This document shows positions 4,118 through 8,273 of a DNA stretch of 8,273 nucleotides, piece after piece. Location: NCBI GenBank assembly GCA_900556295.1, contig USOK01000065.1, positions 1 to 8,273 on the forward strand. The letters are read 5' to 3'. Each line of letters begins with the position of its first letter. Positions within the stretch are counted from its first letter, which is position 1. The stretch comes from an uncultured bacterium. GTDB taxonomy: Bacteria; Cyanobacteriota; Vampirovibrionia; Gastranaerophilales; Gastranaerophilaceae. Position numbers and translations under genes: made by a program. The notes beneath the pieces are model-generated. The model ran no database searches, had not been told where the DNA came from, and was given only the letters and a program-made list of their open reading frames with translations.

Positions 4118-6067
4118 ATGAAAATATTTAAGGGAAAAGCTTTTCTTATAAAATCAATTTTTGTACACATATTTTTGGTTTTGATAATTGCATTTATATC
4201 AATAAATCTTTGGGAAAGTCCAATTTATGATACAATGACGAATCTCACAGACTCAACAATGAAGGGTTCTGATGAGATTTCGCTAATAATTATCGACAAC
4301 AAATCCGTAGACAGTTATAGATGGCCTTGGGCAAGATCATTGTATGGAGAAGTCTTTGACTACTTAAACAAATACACAAATGCTAAAGTTGTTGTCTTTG
4401 ACTCAATTTTGAGCAACTTAGACAAAAACAATCCCCCAAGCTCTGACAACTATTTCTTTAATGTCGTAAAAGACTCTGACAACTATATCGGGGGCTATAT
4501 GGCGCTTCCGGCACTTTACGAAAATCAAGAGCTTGGCACAAGCTACGACGAAGACTTTCAGCACAAATTTTTTATTGATATTGCCGATAAAAGAACTAAA
4601 AACAATTCAAGATATAGTAGCTACAACAGTTTAACAATGTTTCCAAAAGCTTATTTTGACGCACAAAAAAATGTCGGCTCTGTGAATTTAACCTTAAATT
4701 CAGTCGATGGAGTTTTACGAGATGCCACAGACTTAATCAGTTATAACGACAACTATTACCCGTCCTTAGCACTAAAAGCCTATATGATGGCAAATAAAAC
4801 CAACAAATTAACCTTAACAAACAAATATATTTTTGTAGATAAAACAGGGCTAAAAATCCCTGTATTCAACACAAACGGTGATATAAGACATAAAATAAAA
4901 TTCTGTAAATTTTTACCAAACAGTGAATATACTCATAAAACTTATTCCGCAATCGACATAATTAATTCTGACAGACTCATAAAACAAGGTAAAAAACCAA
5001 TAATTTCGCCAAAAGAATTTGACAATAAAATTATATTTGTCGGCGCCAATGCACTTGCTGTAGAGGATGTTTTGAAAACAGTAACTGCAACAAAGCACCC
5101 TGGGGTGGATATTCAGGCAACAATCCTTGATAACTTCTTAAACAACCAGTTTATGACAGAATTCAATGCGCTTGTAAACACACTAACAATTGTTTTATTA
5201 TCGACTATAACCTTTGCAATCATTCGGTTTATGGCGTTTTTACCATCACTATTCACATTAATCGGAGTTGCGATATTATACTTTATCTTCTGTATAATCT
5301 GTTTTAACAATAACCTTGTACCACTCGTTATTACCCCACTTGCGGTTCAATTAAGCACAATGATTTTTGGATATTCGTACAGATTTATTCTGGAAGGCAG
5401 AAACAAAGAAAAAATCAAAAATGCGATGGGTAAATATCTTTCACAAGACATTATGAAAAACGTTGTTCAAAATATAGACGACATCAAACTCGGGGGCAAA
5501 AAAGCTAACGTAACCGTTCTTTTTGCTGACATCAGAGGTTTTACAAGTATGAGCGAAAAGATGACTGCAGAAGAGGTTTCTGTAATTTTGAATGAATATT
5601 TTTCAGAGATTGAACCGATTATCACCAAATACAATGGCGTAATCAACAAATTTATCGGAGATGCTGTTATGGCGATTTTTGGAGAACCTATTCAAGATAT
5701 CAATCACCCACAAAATGCAGTCAGATGTGCTTGTGACATGCTAAAAAAAGTTGATCAGCTTCAAGACAAATGGCTTGCGGAAGGCAAACCGAAAATCGAA
5801 ATCGGTATTGGGATTAATACAGGAGAAGCGTTTGTCGGAAACATCGGTTCTGAGAAACGTCTTGAATACACCGTTATCGGAGATATGGTAAACCTTGCAA
5901 GCCGTATTGAAAGCTACAACAAGGTTTACAAAACAAATATGCTTATCAGCAGTTCAACATATTCTTGCGTTGCCGATATCGTTGATGTAATCAAGATTGC
6001 AGATGTTACAATTCGTGGAAAAGCCAAAAAGATGGATATTTACGAGGTTTTGAAGCTTAGCGAATAG
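4118..6067 (+). CDS. Membrane-bound CHASE2-domain class IIIb adenylate cyclase
   Basis: The 649-residue receptor cyclase makes cAMP from ATP. In order it has a short basic N-terminus, a membrane helix at about 13-31, an extracytoplasmic CHASE2 sensor domain (about 33-335), three closely packed membrane helices (about 350-420), a linker of the IKNAMGKYLSQ type, and a catalytic domain (about 460-645). All catalytic positions are present. The metal-binding aspartates are Asp471 in FADIRGFT and Asp515 in IGDAVMAIFG. The purine-selecting pair is Lys511 and Thr585, and the transition-state residues are Asn592 and Arg596 in VNLASR. Lys plus Thr, rather than Lys plus Asp, marks class IIIb; several cyanobacterial members respond to bicarbonate. 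The CHASE2 ligand is unknown. A second ATG 9 bp upstream of the chosen start (4109) would add three residues. recG follows after 3 nt, so the two may be cotranscribed. Dimerisation is required for activity in this family. Confidence 0.92.
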   Translation: MKIFKGKAFLIKSIFVHIFLVLIIAFISINLWESPIYDTMTNLTDSTMKGSDEISLIIIDNKSVDSYRWPWARSLYGEVFDYLNKYTNAKVVVFDSILSNLDKNNPPSSDNYFFNVVKDSDNYIGGYMALPALYENQELGTSYDEDFQHKFFIDIADKRTKNNSRYSSYNSLTMFPKAYFDAQKNVGSVNLTLNSVDGVLRDATDLISYNDNYYPSLALKAYMMANKTNKLTLTNKYIFVDKTGLKIPVFNTNGDIRHKIKFCKFLPNSEYTHKTYSAIDIINSDRLIKQGKKPIISPKEFDNKIIFVGANALAVEDVLKTVTATKHPGVDIQATILDNFLNNQFMTEFNALVNTLTIVLLSTITFAIIRFMAFLPSLFTLIGVAILYFIFCIICFNNNLVPLVITPLAVQLSTMIFGYSYRFILEGRNKEKIKNAMGKYLSQDIMKNVVQNIDDIKLGGKKANVTVLFADIRGFTSMSEKMTAEEVSVILNEYFSEIEPIITKYNGVINKFIGDAVMAIFGEPIQDINHPQNAVRCACDMLKKVDQLQDKWLAEGKPKIEIGIGINTGEAFVGNIGSEKRLEYTVIGDMVNLASRIESYNKVYKTNMLISSSTYSCVADIVDVIKIADVTIRGKAKKMDIYEVLKLSE

Positions 6068-6070
6068 ATT

Positions 6071-8273
6071 ATGATTGAAAATATCGAACAATTAAAAAAA
6101 GCGATTGAAATAGAAATTCAATACAAATATATCGATATCCACGGTAAAACGCAAGCTTTTTCTACCTTTATAAAGAATGAAGCCAAAAAGTATTATAAGC
6201 TTTCTAAAAAAAATCCTAAATGGGCTGTTATTGCAGAAGCTTTTGAACACTACCCTTTTGCCGGCGTAAATGAGCGAAGAAAGAGCATTGACAACCTTAT
6301 TCGAGTTCTTACATCAGAGGCAAAAGCAAAAAACAACGAACAAAATTCTAATACCGGACAAGTGCAACCACAACACCTCAAATCCACTGCTGAAACTGAT
6401 GTAATGTATATGAAAGGAGTCGGGCCTAAAATAGCTTACAAGCTCAACAAACTCGGTATTTATACTGTTCAAGATTTGATGATGTATTTTCCCAAAAAGC
6501 ACATCGATTACTCATCAAGAACCTTAATTAGAGATCTCAAAGAAGGTGAAACCACAACAGTTTTCGGCTATATCAAATCAGTTTCTGCCTTCAATACTCA
6601 AAAGAAATTATCAGTCGTAAAAGTTGCTGTTGCGGACGAGAGTGGACGACTTGATTTAAGCTTTTTCCAAGCGAAATCAAACCGATTTATGCTCGAAAGG
6701 ACAAAATCACAGTTTCCTATAAACGCCGGAATTATGCTCTCCGGCAAGGTTAAACGAAACAATTACGACGGCAAATTAACATTCGACAAACCGACATACT
6801 CGATTATGACAGGTGAGTTTTTAGAAAACCAAAATTCAAACCTGAATATCGCAAGGATTGTCCCGATTTACACAGTCTGTGAGGATTTGAGCATAAAAGT
6901 TTTACGTCGTGCAATTTTCAATGCTATTCAGGCTTACAAATCTGAAATCACAAATGTTATCCCTGATTTTATACGAGAAAAACTGGGAATTCTAGACAAA
7001 AAAATTGCAGTCGAGCAAATTCATTTCCCGGAAAGTCAAGAACTGCTTAAACAAGCCCGATTCTCACTTATTTTTGAAGAACTATTCTTGATACAACTTA
7101 AACTTGTTCGCCTGAGAGAGCAAAACTCCGCAAATCATTCTGCACTTGCCTTAAAAATTAAAGAAAAAGGACTTGTGCACCAATTTATAGACAGCTTACC
7201 GTTTGAACTTACAGGTGCTCAAAAACGTGCAGTAAATGAGATTTTAACAGATTTAAACTCTGATATTCCTATGGCAAGGCTGTTACAAGGCGATGTTGGT
7301 AGCGGAAAAACAGTCGTCGCAACAATTATGCTACTTGCCGGAGTTGAAAACGGTTATCAAGGTGCACTTATGGCTCCGACAGAAATTCTTGCGCAACAGC
7401 ACTTCAACAACCTTCAACAATGGCTTGCTCCAATGGGCATAAGCGTTGGGCTTTTTCTTGGCAGTCAAGGGAAAAAAGTTCGTGAAAAATTCCGCACAGA
7501 CTTACGCAACGGACAAATGAATATTGCAGTCGGTACCCACGCCCTAATTCAAGATGACGTCGATTTTTACAACCTTGGGGCAATTGTTGTCGATGAGCAG
7601 CACAGATTTGGCGTAAAACAAAGAAATGTCTTAAAAAAGAAATCGCAAAATCCGCAAATGCTTACAATGACTGCGACTCCAATTCCAAGGACTTTGGCAC
7701 TTACTGTCCATGGAGATCTCGATTTGACAATTATTGACGAACTTCCAAAAGGAAGAAAACCGATTAAAACATCGCTTGTAACTTCTCACAGAGGAGTTTA
7801 TGACCTTATTCAACGAGAAATTGAAGCCGGACGCCAAGCCTACGTTGTCTATCCACTAATTGAAGAGAGCGAAACATTATCTGCAAAAGCCGCAACAATT
7901 GAGGCGGAACGACTTCAAAACGAAGTTTTTCCACAATTCAAAATCGGGCTACTTCATGGAAAACTCAAAAACGACGAAAAAGAGCAAGTAATGGCGGATT
8001 TCAAAAATAAAAAATATGACATTTTAGTTTCCACAACCGTTGTAGAAGTTGGGGTTGACGTTCCAAATGCAACTGTTATGCTGATTGAAAATGCCGAAAG
8101 GTTTGGCTTGTCGCAACTTCACCAGCTAAGAGGGCGTGTCGGACGTAACAGCTTGCAATCTTACTGTATTTTACACACTTCAACAAAATCGCAAGAAACA
8201 AGAGAGCGTCTGAATATTATGACGCAAACCAATGACGGTTTTGTTATTGCAGAAAAAGACTTGCAACTCAGAG
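6071..8273 (+). CDS. recG: ATP-dependent DNA helicase RecG (3' end missing)
   Basis: The frame is open from ATG 6071 to the window end (734 codons, no stop). RecG remodels stalled forks, reverses them and branch-migrates Holliday junctions. Residues 1-110 are an extension with a helical, charged start and a polar linker, absent from E. coli RecG but common in cyanobacterial and some other RecGs. The wedge/OB domain starts at VMYMKGVGPK (111-120). The helicase core has Walker A GDVGSGKT (407-414, Lys413), DEQH box (508-511), motif III TATP (534-537) and motif VI QLRGRVGR (685-692). The window ends at EKDLQLRG, so the RecG C-terminal region with the TRG hairpin motif is cut off by the window edge, not by mutation. 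The start lies 3 nt after the cyclase stop and has no obvious ribosome site, suggesting translational coupling. Identity is secure. Confidence 0.95.
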   Translation, partial: MIENIEQLKKAIEIEIQYKYIDIHGKTQAFSTFIKNEAKKYYKLSKKNPKWAVIAEAFEHYPFAGVNERRKSIDNLIRVLTSEAKAKNNEQNSNTGQVQPQHLKSTAETDVMYMKGVGPKIAYKLNKLGIYTVQDLMMYFPKKHIDYSSRTLIRDLKEGETTTVFGYIKSVSAFNTQKKLSVVKVAVADESGRLDLSFFQAKSNRFMLERTKSQFPINAGIMLSGKVKRNNYDGKLTFDKPTYSIMTGEFLENQNSNLNIARIVPIYTVCEDLSIKVLRRAIFNAIQAYKSEITNVIPDFIREKLGILDKKIAVEQIHFPESQELLKQARFSLIFEELFLIQLKLVRLREQNSANHSALALKIKEKGLVHQFIDSLPFELTGAQKRAVNEILTDLNSDIPMARLLQGDVGSGKTVVATIMLLAGVENGYQGALMAPTEILAQQHFNNLQQWLAPMGISVGLFLGSQGKKVREKFRTDLRNGQMNIAVGTHALIQDDVDFYNLGAIVVDEQHRFGVKQRNVLKKKSQNPQMLTMTATPIPRTLALTVHGDLDLTIIDELPKGRKPIKTSLVTSHRGVYDLIQREIEAGRQAYVVYPLIEESETLSAKAATIEAERLQNEVFPQFKIGLLHGKLKNDEKEQVMADFKNKKYDILVSTTVVEVGVDVPNATVMLIENAERFGLSQLHQLRGRVGRNSLQSYCILHTSTKSQETRERLNIMTQTNDGFVIAEKDLQLR

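Noticed and set aside
4913..5649. Three short minus-strand open frames inside the adenylate cyclase gene
   Set aside because: They are antisense to an intact, motif-complete cyclase and have no homology features.
6314..7837. Two short minus-strand open frames inside recG
   Set aside because: Antisense to conserved RecG helicase sequence; shadows.

Overview
The window is AT-rich bacterial DNA. Its gene content fits a non-photosynthetic relative of the Cyanobacteria, such as a gut or environmental 'Melainabacteria'/Vampirovibrionia (Gastranaerophilales-like) organism. The clues are a CsaB-type wall pyruvyl transferase, a CHASE2 class IIIb adenylate cyclase of the kind common in cyanobacteria, and a RecG with a long N-terminal extension. 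This assignment is inference from family distribution; no rRNA or phylogenetic marker was available.

Layout. Positions 1-93 hold the last 30 codons of an unidentified plus-strand gene. A strong sigma70-type promoter follows (TTGACA, 17 bp, TATCAT), then about 160 nt of untranslated, strongly foldable RNA, then tRNA-Leu(UAA) and an intrinsic terminator (94-413). The RNA ahead of the tRNA is the least explained element here: it starts with the same 11 bases as the tRNA, closes with an acceptor-like helix and encloses two hairpins. Positions 414-516 are an AT-rich intergenic region with a perfect 9-bp dyad. A 331-residue Met/Asn-rich protein with C-terminal EF-hand calcium loops is encoded at 517-1512 (+).

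The minus strand from 4053 to 1492 is a compact operon: KDPG-aldolase-family gene (eda-like), PfkB-family sugar kinase (2-keto-3-deoxygluconate kinase-like) and csaB. The genes are 2 nt apart or overlap by 8 nt. The first two together suggest the lower Entner-Doudoroff steps (KDG to KDPG to pyruvate plus glyceraldehyde-3-phosphate). CsaB attaches pyruvate ketals to cell-wall polysaccharide, which in other bacteria is the anchor for SLH-domain proteins. A keto-acid/pyruvate theme linking the three is plausible but inferred. The csaB end overlaps the convergent EF-hand gene by 21 bp, and a terminator-like hairpin for the EF-hand transcript lies inside csaB.

From a divergent intergenic gap (4054-4117) the plus strand carries a membrane-bound CHASE2-adenylate cyclase (4118-6067). 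Only 3 nt later comes recG (6071 to the window end), cut off before its last C-terminal residues. The cyclase should turn an extracytoplasmic signal into cAMP; RecG remodels stalled replication forks and recombination intermediates. No mobile element, CRISPR array or clear sign of horizontal transfer was seen.
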